Under the pieces are notes generated by a model, which was not told the DNA's origin, did no database searches, and was given only the letters and a program-made list of their open reading frames with translations. 64,000 nt of DNA, taken from the NCBI GenBank assembly GCA_019918135.1, contig WBZZ01006409.1:1-64000 (forward strand), read 5' to 3'. The position numbers and the translations under genes are program-made. Origin of the DNA: Paulinella micropora. Lineage: Eukaryota; Cercozoa; Imbricatea; Euglyphida; Paulinellidae. Below are positions 17,833 through 27,427 of this stretch, one piece after another; positions within the stretch are counted from its first letter, which is position 1, and the number at the start of each line of letters is the position of its first letter.

Positions 17833-19388
17833 TTCCGAAATTCGACCATATCACGCCCCGCGAAAGAGTACAAAAAGAGAGAATTTCTTTAATTAAAATC
17901 TCGACAAAGTATTACACTTGACACTGAGAGCTGAGAGGGAAGAGGTAGGGCAGGGGCGCGCTAAGAATGTAAAAAAAACAATGACAAACTTTAATCCTTG
18001 GCACTGAGAACTAAGAGAGGGAGAGGGAAGGGGCAGGGGAGGAAGCACGATCTGTCTTTGTCTCATCTGAGAATGCGGAGCGGGAGAGGGAAGGGCAGGG
18101 AGAAGCCAAGAAAGTACACAAAAAATGTAATAAAAAAAGTCTCGACAAGGGAAAAGGGAAGAGAGGGGGGTGGGGCTTAGTGGAGGCGTTTCATGTATTT
18201 ATTTGTTTTTTGTAGCTTCTGCGCCCTTCCCCCACCCTTCCCTGCTCCTTGAGCTCCTTGGGCCCAAGGGAGAAGAGGTGGCAGAAAGGATTTTAGATAT
18301 GGGAGGGGGGCGCCCCCCCCCTGCAAGTTCAGTGGCATCTTCTTTTTTTTCCCAGTTCTACCCCCTGCTCTTTGAGCCCCCCGGGCTCAGGGGAGGGGAG
18401 GCACAAGACAAGTTTTAAAAAGAGAGGGGGGCGCTCCCTCCCTCCGTTTAAGAACAGGGAGCAGGAGAAGAAAGGGGGAGGGGATAGGGAGGGCGCGCCA
18501 AGAATGTGCGAATTTTTTTTATTAAAGCTTGACGATCTTACACTTGGCACTGAAAACTAGGAGCGGGAGAGGGAAGAGGTAGGGGAGGAGGAAGTACGAA
18601 TTATCTTAGTCCCCCGTCTGAGAATCGGGAACGGGAGTGGGAAGGGTGAGGGGGGGGGGCGCTAAGAATGTACAAAAAAATTTAATAAAAAAATCCTTGA
18701 CAAACTTTTAATTGGCACTGGGGCAGGGGAGGGGGAAGCACGATCCGTCTTTGCCCCGTATCTGAGAACGTGGAGCGGGAGAGGGACGGGAGGGCAGGGG
18801 CGCGCTAAGAATGTACAAAAAAAATGTAATGAAAAAAGTCTCGACAATGGAGAAGGGAAGAGAGGGGGGGGGGCGCCCCGGCATGGGCTCAGTGGCATCC
18901 TCTTAGTTTTTCTTTTTTAGTTCTGCCCCCTGCTCTTTGAGCCCCCCGGGCTCAGGGATGGGGGAAGGGTAGAGGGGAGGGGAGGTAGAAGACAAATTTA
19001 AAGGAGAGAGGGGGGGGGGGCGCCAAGAAAGTGTAAAATACGCTGAATTAAAGCTCGACAAAGTCTTACACTTGACAATCCAGGGCTTCCGGTAACATTG
19101 CCTTTTTCGCGAGCTCTGATGCAAAAGTAGTTGTTATTTTGGCGACACTGGGGCTCTGGTGCGAAAGGGGGCGAGGGGGGGGGGGAGGGCAGGAGCCTCT
19201 CTCCAGTTTGACCTGTTCATAATTCAATAAAACTCTTTATTTATTCAAAAGTTTGCACACAAAGAGTGGGGGACGGAAAGAGAAAGGGGCAGGGGCGGGG
19301 GGGAGGAGGAGAAGGAGGGGAAAGGAGGGGAAAGGGGATAAAGCCAGGGTCGGGGGGTCTGTGGCGAGATGCCCCTAAACAAAGCCTT

Positions 19389-19436
19389 TAATATACAGAA
19401 TAAAGGAGCGACACTCCTCCCGGCGTGCTTTTTGTA
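19389..19436 (+). promoter_or_regulatory. TATA-like leader
   Basis: TTAATATACAGAATAAAGG lies about 40 bp before the ATG at 19437. Similar AT-rich boxes lie 40-50 bp before the related genes at 21718, 25994 and 27428, so this is probably the core promoter of the family. Confidence 0.45.
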
Positions 19437-21428
19437 ATGAGAAAGCTATTAGCATGGTCTTGGCTTTTGGCGGTAGGATGTGCTTTCTGGTGCGAGCCTG
19501 CAGTTGATTGGGCGACCCCTTTTGCTAGCAGCACTGCCAGCCCCGCCGACACCGCGACTCTCCCTAGTGCTAGTCAAAGCGCCTTGACTAGTCTAACTAC
19601 CAGCAGTACCAGTGGCAGCCTGAGCATTATGCCCAGCAGCACTACCAGCGCTACGCCCAGCGCCAGCCAGAGCATTACTAACAGTGCCAGCTTTAGCGCT
19701 ACGCCAAGTGCTAGCCTTGGCGTCACGCCCAGCGCCAGTCTCAGCGTCACGCCCAGCGCCAGCCTCAGCGTCACGCCCAGTGCCAGCCTCAGCGTCACGC
19801 CCAGTGCCAGCCTCAGCGTCACGCCCAGTGCCAGCCTCAACGTCACGCCCAGTGCCAGCCTCAACGTCACCCCCAGTGCCAGCCTTAGCGTCACGCCCAG
19901 CGCTAGCCTCAGCGTCACGCCCAGCGCCAGCCAGAGCATTACTAACAGTGCCAGCTTTAGCGCTACGCCAAGTGCTAGCCTTGGCGTCACGCCCAGCGCC
20001 AGTCTCAGCGTCACGCCCAGCGCCAGCCTCAGCGTCACGCCCAGTGCCAGCCTCAACGTCATGCTCAGTGCCAGCCTCAACGTCACCCCCAGTGCCAGCC
20101 TTAGCGTCACGCCCAGCGCTAGCCTCAGCGTCACGCCCAGCGCTAGCCTTGGCGTCACGCCCAGCGCCAGCCTCAGCGTCACGCCCAGTGCCAGCCTCAG
20201 CGTCACGCCCAGTGCCAGCCTCAGCGTTACGCCAAGTGCCAGCCTTAGCGTCACGCCCAGCTCCAGCCCTAGCTCCAGCTCTAGCTCCAGCCCTAGCCCC
20301 AGCCCTAGCGCTACCCCCAAACCGTCGGTATACTGGCTGCAATGGCACGGAAAATCCACGAGCTGTAGTACGTTGGATGCGTTCATGTCGTGTGGGAATG
20401 CACAGCCAACAGACGATGCATCTTACGTAGGGGCCGGCGCCCCCTGCGCGCGAGCGACCTCGCTAGCAGTCGCCATGAACAACAGCAACCCATCCATGAA
20501 GTTTGGTACTTTTACACCTGGGAATACGTGCACTAGCCTGAGGGGGCAAGACAACATTCTGGGCCGGCTACTCAACGGCATCCGAAACGACCAGGTATGC
20601 AGCCAGGCGCTCGCTGATAACGTGCTCCCGACAGGACAGTTCCTAACCATAGAGCAGGCGTCGAATCTACGAACTGCCCTAGGGGTCGCGTGGATCCAGT
20701 CTCTGAAGGATGTATACCCTACCCAGTGTGCCGCCGGCTGGGTCGAGAATGCCGTCAGTCGCATGTGCAGTCTAGCATCGAGTTCCTCCCCTAGTCCATC
20801 CCCTCAGCCTTTGCCGAGTTCCTCGCCAACAACGGCTGGTAGCAATAGTATTAATTGCGTAAGTGGAGCAACCAATCTGAGCGCCGTAGCTGCTTGCTAC
20901 AGTACGCGCTATTTGCCCAAGGGTTCGACGGCAGCACCAATAAATCCGAACAACAACGAGGCAAGCGACCTGAGGCAAGCCGTGCGTGCCTTGCTTGACA
21001 ACGATGGGAATTGCAGGGGAGTGACGCTCGGAAGTGCTATCAGTGCCAACATGTCGGTTTTCCTGTTTACTGACAGTACGTACGGTGCTCAGTACTGCTT
21101 GTTGATGGATACCGGAGATGCCAACGGGGACGGCAGGTTTGACTCGGGCTTTGGGTTTGTGGCAGTAGCAAACCGGCGCCAAGACATTCATCGCTACCTG
21201 GTTCATAGCGCCCCGCACCCTGCCTCGGAGGTTAACACCGAAGTACAGGCCATGCGTCTGTTGGCCGAGACCGGAGGGCACGTGGGTCTGGTGGCCGGGG
21301 CGCGCAGGGACGCGACGGGTGACCGCAGCAAATGCAATAACGCTTACAACAGCACTGACGGCGTGTATGACAACACCTCTGCTTTCTATGTTCTGGCTTC
21401 CGAGGTGTACGCGTGGTACATGCAGTAG
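19437..21428 (+). CDS. secreted two-domain family protein with long Ser-rich stalk (member 1)
   Basis: 663 residues. Start chosen at the ATG at 19437 because it gives MRKLLAWSWLLAVGCAFWC, a signal peptide nearly identical to that of the next gene. Residues about 35-295 are a low-complexity stalk built of SASLSVTP-type repeats, probably O-glycosylated. The first family domain follows (VYWLQWHGKSTSC to AAGWVENAVSRMC), then a short Ser/Pro linker and the second domain (CVSGATNLSAVAACY to EVYAWYMQ). The second domain carries DTGDANGDGRFDSGFG, an EF-hand/dockerin-style calcium loop, and the signature ANRRQDIHRYLVHSAPHP. Conserved cysteines fit an extracellular protein. I do not recognise the family. 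An 88-residue piece of the stalk is duplicated in tandem (264-bp period). Confidence 0.8.
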   Translation: MRKLLAWSWLLAVGCAFWCEPAVDWATPFASSTASPADTATLPSASQSALTSLTTSSTSGSLSIMPSSTTSATPSASQSITNSASFSATPSASLGVTPSASLSVTPSASLSVTPSASLSVTPSASLSVTPSASLNVTPSASLNVTPSASLSVTPSASLSVTPSASQSITNSASFSATPSASLGVTPSASLSVTPSASLSVTPSASLNVMLSASLNVTPSASLSVTPSASLSVTPSASLGVTPSASLSVTPSASLSVTPSASLSVTPSASLSVTPSSSPSSSSSSSPSPSPSATPKPSVYWLQWHGKSTSCSTLDAFMSCGNAQPTDDASYVGAGAPCARATSLAVAMNNSNPSMKFGTFTPGNTCTSLRGQDNILGRLLNGIRNDQVCSQALADNVLPTGQFLTIEQASNLRTALGVAWIQSLKDVYPTQCAAGWVENAVSRMCSLASSSSPSPSPQPLPSSSPTTAGSNSINCVSGATNLSAVAACYSTRYLPKGSTAAPINPNNNEASDLRQAVRALLDNDGNCRGVTLGSAISANMSVFLFTDSTYGAQYCLLMDTGDANGDGRFDSGFGFVAVANRRQDIHRYLVHSAPHPASEVNTEVQAMRLLAETGGHVGLVAGARRDATGDRSKCNNAYNSTDGVYDNTSAFYVLASEVYAWYMQ

Positions 21429-21667
21429 CCGCCCTGCCAGGCAGGCGCGCAAACTCTGTAAACTTTTCAAGCGTTCAAAAAATCTGTTGAAAAAAACTAG
21501 CATCTGTTGTGTTAGTTACAGCGTTCACACCACAAAAGAAAAATGGGGAAACGGGGGGAGAAAAAAATGTAAAAGGGAGGGAAGGGAGGGGGGAGGGAGA
21601 GGAGTAAGTTCAAAAAAGGTCAGAACTGGCGAGTTAGTAGCGCGACATTTAAGGACAAAGAGCTTGA

Positions 21668-21675
21668 TATATATA
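21668..21675 (+). promoter_or_regulatory. TATA box-like sequence
   Basis: TATATATA 43 bp before the ATG at 21718; same spacing as the AT-rich boxes before the sister genes. Confidence 0.5.
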
Positions 21676-21717
21676 CCTAAAGTAAAAGAGCGACTCCCCG
21701 TGGCATAATCTTTTCAA

Positions 21718-23247
21718 ATGAAAAAGCTATTAGCATGGTTTTGGCTGTTAGCACTGGGGTGCGCTTTCTGGTGCGAGCCTGCAGCTAAAGGGGTGACTCC
21801 TACAAAAATCGCTTCGACTAGCAGCACCGCCAGCCCGGCTAGAACGGCGACTCTCTACATTGTTGGTCCGAGCCCAAGCAATGCTGGTCTCAGCGCCAGC
21901 AAGAGCAGCACATCCAGTACCAGCAGGAGCAGCACACCCAGTGCCAGCAGGAGCAGTACACCCAGTTCCAGCAGGAGCAGCACAAACAGTTCCAGCAGGA
22001 GCAGTACGCCCAGTGTCAGCAAGAGCAGTGCGAGCGATACAGCCAGCCTGAGTAGTACCAGCACAGTCATCCCGAGCGCTACGCCCAGCGCCGCCAGTCC
22101 CAGCAGTACTAGCAGTGTTAGCCTTAGCGCTACCCCCAAACCGTCGGTATACTGGCTGCAATGGCACGGGAAATCTACGAGCTGTAGTACGTTGGCTGCG
22201 TTCCTGGCGTGTGGGAATGCACAGCCAACGGACGCTGCATCTTACGTAGGGGCCGGCGCCCCCTGCGCGCACGCGACCTCGCTGGCAGTCGCCATGAACA
22301 ACAGCAACCCCAACATGAACTTTAGTACTTTTATACCTGGGAATACGTGCACTAGCCTGAGGGCGCAAGACAACATTCTGGGCCGGCTACTCAACGGCAT
22401 CCGAAACGACCAGGTATGCAGTCTGGCGCTCGCTGATAACGTGCTCCCGACAGGAAGTTTTCTGACCATCGAGCAGGAGCTGAGTCTACGATCGAACCTA
22501 GGGGTCGCGTGGATCCAGTCTCTCAAGCTTGTATATCCTACTCAGTGTGCCGCTGGTTGGGTCGAGAATGCCGCCAGTCGCATGTGCAGTCTAGCATCAA
22601 ATTCCTCACCCAGCTCATCCCCGCAGCCCGTGCCAAGCTTATCACCGACAACAGCTGGTAACAGTATTATCAATTGCGTAATAAATGCGACCAATCTGAG
22701 CACCGTGACCGATTGTTACAGTAAGCGCATTCTGCCCAGGGGTTCGACGTCAGCGTCAATAAATCCAAACAACAACGAGGCCAGCGACCTGAGACAAGCC
22801 GTGCGTGCCTTGCTTGACAACGATGGGAATTGCAGGGGAGTGACTCTCGGCAGTGCTATCAGTGCCAACATGTCGGTTTTCTTGTTTACTGACAGTACGT
22901 ACGGGGCTCAGTACTGTTTGTTGATGGATACCAGAGATGCCAACTTGGACGGCAAGTTCGACTCGAGCTTTGGGTTTGTAGCAGTAGCCAACCGGCGCCA
23001 AGACATTCACCGCTATTTGGTTCATAGCGCCCCGCACCCTGTTTCGGAGACTAACACCGAAGTACAGGCCATGCGTCTATTAGCCGAGACCGGAGGGCAC
23101 GTGGGTTTGGTGGCAGGGGCGCGCAGAGACGTGACGAGTGACCGCAGCAAATGCAATATCAATTACAACAGCACTGACGGCGTGTATGAGAACACCTCTG
23201 CTTTCTATGTTCTGGCTTCCGAGGTGTACGCGTGGTACATGCAGTAG
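21718..23247 (+). CDS. secreted two-domain family protein (member 2)
   Basis: 509 residues. Signal peptide MKKLLAWFWLLALGCAFWC, then a Ser/Thr stalk of ~90 residues made of SRSSTPS-like repeats, much shorter than in member 1. The two family domains follow: VYWLQWHGKSTSC at about 145, and the calcium-loop domain with DTRDANLDGKFDSSFG near 405. Here the loop reads N-L-D-G where other members have N-G-D-G. Outside the stalk it is very close to member 1 over its whole length, so the two are recent tandem duplicates and the stalk is the fast-changing part. Function unknown; a surface or matrix protein is the simplest reading. Confidence 0.8.
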   Translation: MKKLLAWFWLLALGCAFWCEPAAKGVTPTKIASTSSTASPARTATLYIVGPSPSNAGLSASKSSTSSTSRSSTPSASRSSTPSSSRSSTNSSSRSSTPSVSKSSASDTASLSSTSTVIPSATPSAASPSSTSSVSLSATPKPSVYWLQWHGKSTSCSTLAAFLACGNAQPTDAASYVGAGAPCAHATSLAVAMNNSNPNMNFSTFIPGNTCTSLRAQDNILGRLLNGIRNDQVCSLALADNVLPTGSFLTIEQELSLRSNLGVAWIQSLKLVYPTQCAAGWVENAASRMCSLASNSSPSSSPQPVPSLSPTTAGNSIINCVINATNLSTVTDCYSKRILPRGSTSASINPNNNEASDLRQAVRALLDNDGNCRGVTLGSAISANMSVFLFTDSTYGAQYCLLMDTRDANLDGKFDSSFGFVAVANRRQDIHRYLVHSAPHPVSETNTEVQAMRLLAETGGHVGLVAGARRDVTSDRSKCNINYNSTDGVYENTSAFYVLASEVYAWYMQ

Positions 23248-23349
23248 GTAGGCAGCCACAAAGGGCCATTCTTTTTTTTGAGGGGGGAAAATCTTTAAGA
23301 TATAAGTTCTTTTACAAAAATAATAATAAAAAATAAATAAATAAAAGCT

Positions 23350-25773
23350 CTACCAAAGCCTTAAACGAGAAAGCGGGAGAGGTTCCTGGGTGGAGGGAGG
23401 AGGGGGTTCCCCAAGGTTTTGGTTGTTCCAAAAGACTTTCAAAACAGCCCCCGGTGTAGATGGCGCCCGCCCAGGTTGATTGGCCAAGGCTCCAATAAGT
23501 GCCAGTTGCTTAAGCCCGTGTTCGCTCGCTATACCTAGCATTGCTGCTAGGTCTCCGGCTTGGCGCAGCAAGGCTTCCCAGAACCCTGCAACAACGCTGT
23601 CGCGGAGCGCCCTGATCAGCGGTGCCAGCGCGCAATCGCGGCTATTCTTATTGCCAATGACCTCGGAGGGGAAGTACTGGGTCCCGTTAGCTAACAATGT
23701 CAGGTAGAAAAGAACTGCCAGACTGTCGCGGGCAGCCTCTCCGCCTGCGCCTCTCGCTGCCTCGTCTAGGGTTGTTGGTTCTGGAAAGGACAGGGGCTGT
23801 TCTGCAGGCAGCAAGGGGTCCAAGAGCCTGACCTCGACTAGCTCCCGGCCCCGCACCCTATAGCGGTACACTGCAACATGCGAGGTGTCCCAGCGCCCGA
23901 ACAGAAGCAAGGGCTCTGAGCTCTGGGCCCGTTGGCAGAGCAAACGTGCATATCTCTGCATGAGCTCGAACAGTTTCGGCCACGCTTCCCTGGCTACATC
24001 GTGGTCCGTCAAGTATTCGGCCAGGCTGCCATTGTCGTTGGCCTGGCTGTAGCAGGCCAGATAGATCCGTTGCTTTCTTTCTCCAAGGAGGCGACTAAAC
24101 GCCAGGCTGGTGCTTGCTCGCAGCCCTGTCCGTCTTGCCTTTGTTTGTTTCAAGGCCGTCAGGATCTTGTTTGCGAGTTTAGAGCTCTCGGCGATACTCG
24201 CCAGACGTACGGATTCGCATGCTCCTATTCGGTTTGCATACAAGGCCTCGATCAAGCTTAAATATCCAGCGGAGTCTTGCATTTTGTGATGAGGTATGAG
24301 GCAGCAAGTAACAATGCCAGTGCGCCTGGCCCCATCCTGCTGCCAAAACAACAGCCTCCCGTCCAGGACCCCTGCCTTGCCTTCTCCCGAGCTTGCCCTC
24401 ATGAGCTTGTTGTACAGCGCGTCTTCGAAATCGCCTGTTGTGAGCCAACCTAGTGCAGAATGTCTTTTCGCTTCGGCCTGCAGTCCTTGAATGAGCCTAT
24501 CAAAATTGTTCACGAGTTTGCCACATTTGCTACAAGCAAAAACGCTGGGCAGCAAGCCTAGGTACCGCTCGACCGCGCCAGTGAGAGCGGGCGAGCTTGT
24601 TGACGGCGCCTCAATCCCTACAGGCAAACCCTGCGCTTGGCTTAGACGATGACCAAGTATGGCTAGGAAGGAATAGGATGCACGTGCCTGAAAACGCAGG
24701 CTGGCAACCAATACCATCACGTCCTTCAGCAGCTCAGGCAACGCAATGCTGTGGTCTGTGCTAGCGCGGCTTAATATCTCCTGTAATACCTGCAGCCCGG
24801 CTTGGAATGCCCCGGGAGAAGAGCTGAGGTCGCCCTTGGAATTCGCTAGCAAGGTAACAAACACACCCACGCTCAGCCAGATTGTTCCTCCTGGCGAGGG
24901 CCCCTTTTGATCGCTCAGCAGCTCTAGAGACCACGGGCTTAGCTCGCTGGCTGGCGAGTCAGAACGGGCCTCCTCCTTTGTGAGGCTTGCACTCCTGAAT
25001 AAAACACCTATCCGGGTGACGTCTCTTTTCTTGTCGTACACAAGGAAATCGGTCGCCGCGGGATCGACCACCACTGCATCGGCCTTAGGGTCAGATATTA
25101 GCAGCTCCCGGAAAAGCCTCGCGTAGCCCTTGATTGTGGCGTAAATCGCCCGCCACGCGCCGAGCAAGAATTCGTGCTTTCCTTCGTTACGGATTAACCA
25201 GGCGAGCAGGTTACTTTCTGCGTACGCCGCCCTGTCGCGAAATAAGTACACGCGCCGCTTCCCACCGGGACTCTGCAAAAGCGACCCCATGGCCTTGTCC
25301 ACTTTTGCCAGGAGACAAGCCCTGTCGGTTTCGAGCCTAGCCTGGCATGTAGCACCCAACACCCTGGAATTGTCAGCAGACATCTTGAGCTGGCCTCGGC
25401 CACCAACGGCCCGAATGTGCAGGAAACTCACAAAGGCCTGTAGCTCGCGCTGCTCCACTTCGCTGTAGACGCTGTCTTGGCCGGCACCGATATCACTGTC
25501 CTGCATGGCGTTTGCCCACCTTACGCGCGCCTTGGCCATATCCTCGCTGTCGTACACAAAAAAGCCGAAGCGGTGCACTAAGGTGGCTTCGTCGTCGCTG
25601 GGGAAAATGAGTATATGTCGTGTGCCCTGGGCGAGCCAGCTGTGGGGCTCGGACGCTGCATTCTTGAACACACAATCGTTCGATTCTCTGCCGCACAATT
25701 CTGTGTGTGTTTTTACTCTCGCAAGCAAGACCTGTTCCAGCCGCTCCTGTAGTTCAATGAGTAAACTGGGCAT
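23350..25773 (-). CDS. unknown protein with two similar halves, perhaps degenerate kinase-like
   Basis: 807 residues, ATG at 25773. I do not recognise the family. Two halves resemble each other: RRVYLFRDRAAYAESNLLAW, a KGYARLF helix and WLSVGVFVTLLANSKGD in the first (about 195-345), and QRIYLACYSQANDNGSLAEY, QRYARLL and DSLAVLFYLTLLANG in the second (about 565-740). The first half has DPAATDFLVYDKKRDVTRI, in layout like a kinase catalytic loop and beta strands but without HRD or DFG. A similar DxAAxxYLY motif occurs in the protein at 58120. A CSKCGKLV zinc-knuckle-like pair lies between the halves. No signal peptide; probably cytosolic. It interrupts a run of secreted-family genes and faces the other way. 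Confidence 0.7.
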   Translation of the reverse strand: MPSLLIELQERLEQVLLARVKTHTELCGRESNDCVFKNAASEPHSWLAQGTRHILIFPSDDEATLVHRFGFFVYDSEDMAKARVRWANAMQDSDIGAGQDSVYSEVEQRELQAFVSFLHIRAVGGRGQLKMSADNSRVLGATCQARLETDRACLLAKVDKAMGSLLQSPGGKRRVYLFRDRAAYAESNLLAWLIRNEGKHEFLLGAWRAIYATIKGYARLFRELLISDPKADAVVVDPAATDFLVYDKKRDVTRIGVLFRSASLTKEEARSDSPASELSPWSLELLSDQKGPSPGGTIWLSVGVFVTLLANSKGDLSSSPGAFQAGLQVLQEILSRASTDHSIALPELLKDVMVLVASLRFQARASYSFLAILGHRLSQAQGLPVGIEAPSTSSPALTGAVERYLGLLPSVFACSKCGKLVNNFDRLIQGLQAEAKRHSALGWLTTGDFEDALYNKLMRASSGEGKAGVLDGRLLFWQQDGARRTGIVTCCLIPHHKMQDSAGYLSLIEALYANRIGACESVRLASIAESSKLANKILTALKQTKARRTGLRASTSLAFSRLLGERKQRIYLACYSQANDNGSLAEYLTDHDVAREAWPKLFELMQRYARLLCQRAQSSEPLLLFGRWDTSHVAVYRYRVRGRELVEVRLLDPLLPAEQPLSFPEPTTLDEAARGAGGEAARDSLAVLFYLTLLANGTQYFPSEVIGNKNSRDCALAPLIRALRDSVVAGFWEALLRQAGDLAAMLGIASEHGLKQLALIGALANQPGRAPSTPGAVLKVFWNNQNLGEPPPPSTQEPLPLSRLRLW

Positions 25774-25942
25774 GGGTGGGATCTCTTTTTTTTTGTTGCT
25801 GTTACATTACTCATTAGCAAAAAGATGAGAAAAAAGCGCTTCTTCCCCCTCTATCCGCTTTTCTCTCCCCCCCCCCCCCCCTTCCCCCCCCCTCCCCCGC
25901 TTATCAAGAGACCGTGCCTCGCGCGGCCTGTTGGCACATATG

Positions 25943-25951
25943 TATATTATA
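25943..25951 (+). promoter_or_regulatory. TATA box-like sequence
   Basis: TATATTATA 43 bp before the ATG at 25994. The following leader (GAGACAAGTTTGATTCAAA) is repeated before the ATG at 27428. Confidence 0.5.
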
Positions 25952-25993
25952 GAATCAAGCAACGAGAGACAAGTTTGATTCAAAACGGCGAGC

Positions 25994-27235
25994 ATGCGGA
26001 GGTCGTCCATGGTATCGTGGTGGGTGTTAGTGCGGGCTCTGCTTGTGAGCGGCGCTTTTGTTTGCAAGGTCGTGACTAATTCTACTGCCAGCAGTACTGC
26101 TGATCCGATTTCCCAACAGAAGCTGCCTGTACCGTACTGGATCGACTAGCGCGGCACATCCACTAGCTGTACAAACTTGGATGCATTAATCACCTGTGCC
26201 AACGGCGTTTCAACGAACGAAGCCGCTTATGGTGGAGGGGCTGCGCCCTGCCGGCGCGCATGGCTTTTGGCGGATACTATGAGCAAAAGCGGGGCTACCC
26301 CTCTGAAGACTGCTACTCCTCTTGTGAGCGATTGCACTGTAATGGGGTTCGATCATACCTTTGGGCGGCTAGTCAACGGCATTCCGGAGGACCAAGTCTG
26401 CACTACAAATTTGGCCCCCGGGGAGCTTTCCAGCGGGTATTTTCTATTCGTCCTACAAGCGCTCTCGCTGCGTAAAAAAGACTCCTTACCTGGCCCCACC
26501 ACGTGGATCAGCCCTCTAAAAGCTGTTTTTCCTGCGCAGTGCGCCGCGGGCTGGGTCACAAACTCTACCACCGGCATGTGTGTAGGCCCCTTGCTCCCCA
26601 CAACTAGCCCCTCTCCTTCTCCCGCGCGCAGCCCCTCCGCGGGTACCCTTGATTGTGTCTCTGGACGCACCACCTTGGCTGCGATAGCCGAATGCTATCA
26701 GAGCCGCCTCATGCCCAAAGCTTCGTTCTCGAGTGCTCAGTACCCCAACAGCAACGAGGCGGCCGATCTGCGAGCGGCTATGCGGGATTTGCTAAACAAC
26801 AATGGAAACTGCAGGGGGGTGCAGCTCGGTAGTTCGATTGTTGCGCACATGGCTGTGTACCTGTTTGTCGACAGTAAGTACGGGACACAGTACTGTGTGT
26901 TGATAGATATCAGCGATGCCGATGGCAACAACAAGTACGACAAGGGCTTCGGTTTGGTCGTAGTGGCAGACCGGAGAGTAGACATCCATCGCTACCTGGT
27001 GCACATGGCTTCGCACCCACAAAGCGAGACAGATACCGAGCGGCAGGCTTTGTTGCTGCTGGCCGAAACTGGGGGTTACGTAGCACTGGTGTCGGGTGTA
27101 CGCAAAGACGTTGCCACAGACGTCAGCACCTGCCAAACCGAATATAATAGTATGGACAGTGCATTCAATGTCCAGACTGCCATGTACATTTTGCTCTTGG
27201 AAATTTGGAAGTGGTACAAGGAGCAGATTCTTTAG
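25994..27235 (+). pseudogene. secreted two-domain family protein (member 3), broken
   Basis: From the ATG at 25994 it encodes a signal peptide like that of the next gene (MRRSSMVSWWVLVRALLVS), then the family's first domain, a short Pro/Ser linker and the calcium-loop domain (DISDADGNNKYDKGFG). The reading frame is interrupted about once, early in the first domain; the rest stays open to 27235. It is nearly identical to member 4 at 27428 over the whole gene and leader, so the loss is recent, or the copy is being refreshed by gene conversion. This pair has no long Ser stalk. Confidence 0.75.
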
Positions 27236-27371
27236 TGTGTGTTTCAACCGCTCCTGTAGTTAAATGAGTAAACTAGACATGGGTGGACTCTTTTCTTTTC
27301 TTTTTCTGTTCCATAACTCATCAAACAAAAGGGGGGGGGAGGGGCAGGGACTTTCCCCGCCTCTACTGCAG

Positions 27372-27383
27372 TAATATGTATAG
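27372..27383 (+). promoter_or_regulatory. TATA-like leader
   Basis: TAATATGTATAG about 45 bp before the ATG at 27428, matching the position of the box before the sister copy. Confidence 0.4.
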
Positions 27384-27427
27384 ACAGAGAAAAGAAACAA
27401 GAGACAAGTTTGATTCAAACGGCGACC

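Larger units (their letters stand above)
16020..19110. repeat. array of about 15 3'-end repeats with foldback elements
   Basis: A recurring ~100-bp unit: CCAAGAAAGTGCAAAAAAA, then TTTAATAAAAGCTCGACAAA, GTCTTACACTTGGCACTGAG, AACTAGGAGAGGG and a purine tract ending in GGGGCGCG. Copies begin near 16035, 16148, 16238, 16343, 16880, 16960, 17115, 17270, 17890, 17965, 18110, 18500, 18665, 18805 and 19025, all in one orientation. Composite repeats with foldback cores are at 16700-16895 and 17645-17900. A second element with GAGCCCCCCGGGCTCA appears at about 18375 and 18940. On the minus strand each unit offers an AATAAA-like signal, so it may be a multiplied 3' untranslated/terminator region. The field holds no gene except the NHL fragment. 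Confidence 0.85.

Noticed and set aside
19574-20430. Long open frames on the other strand and frame of the Ser-rich stalk (Leu/Gly, Ala/Gly and Ala/Pro repeats)
   Set aside because: They are by-products of the short-period repeat in the real gene; no signal peptide, domain or start context.
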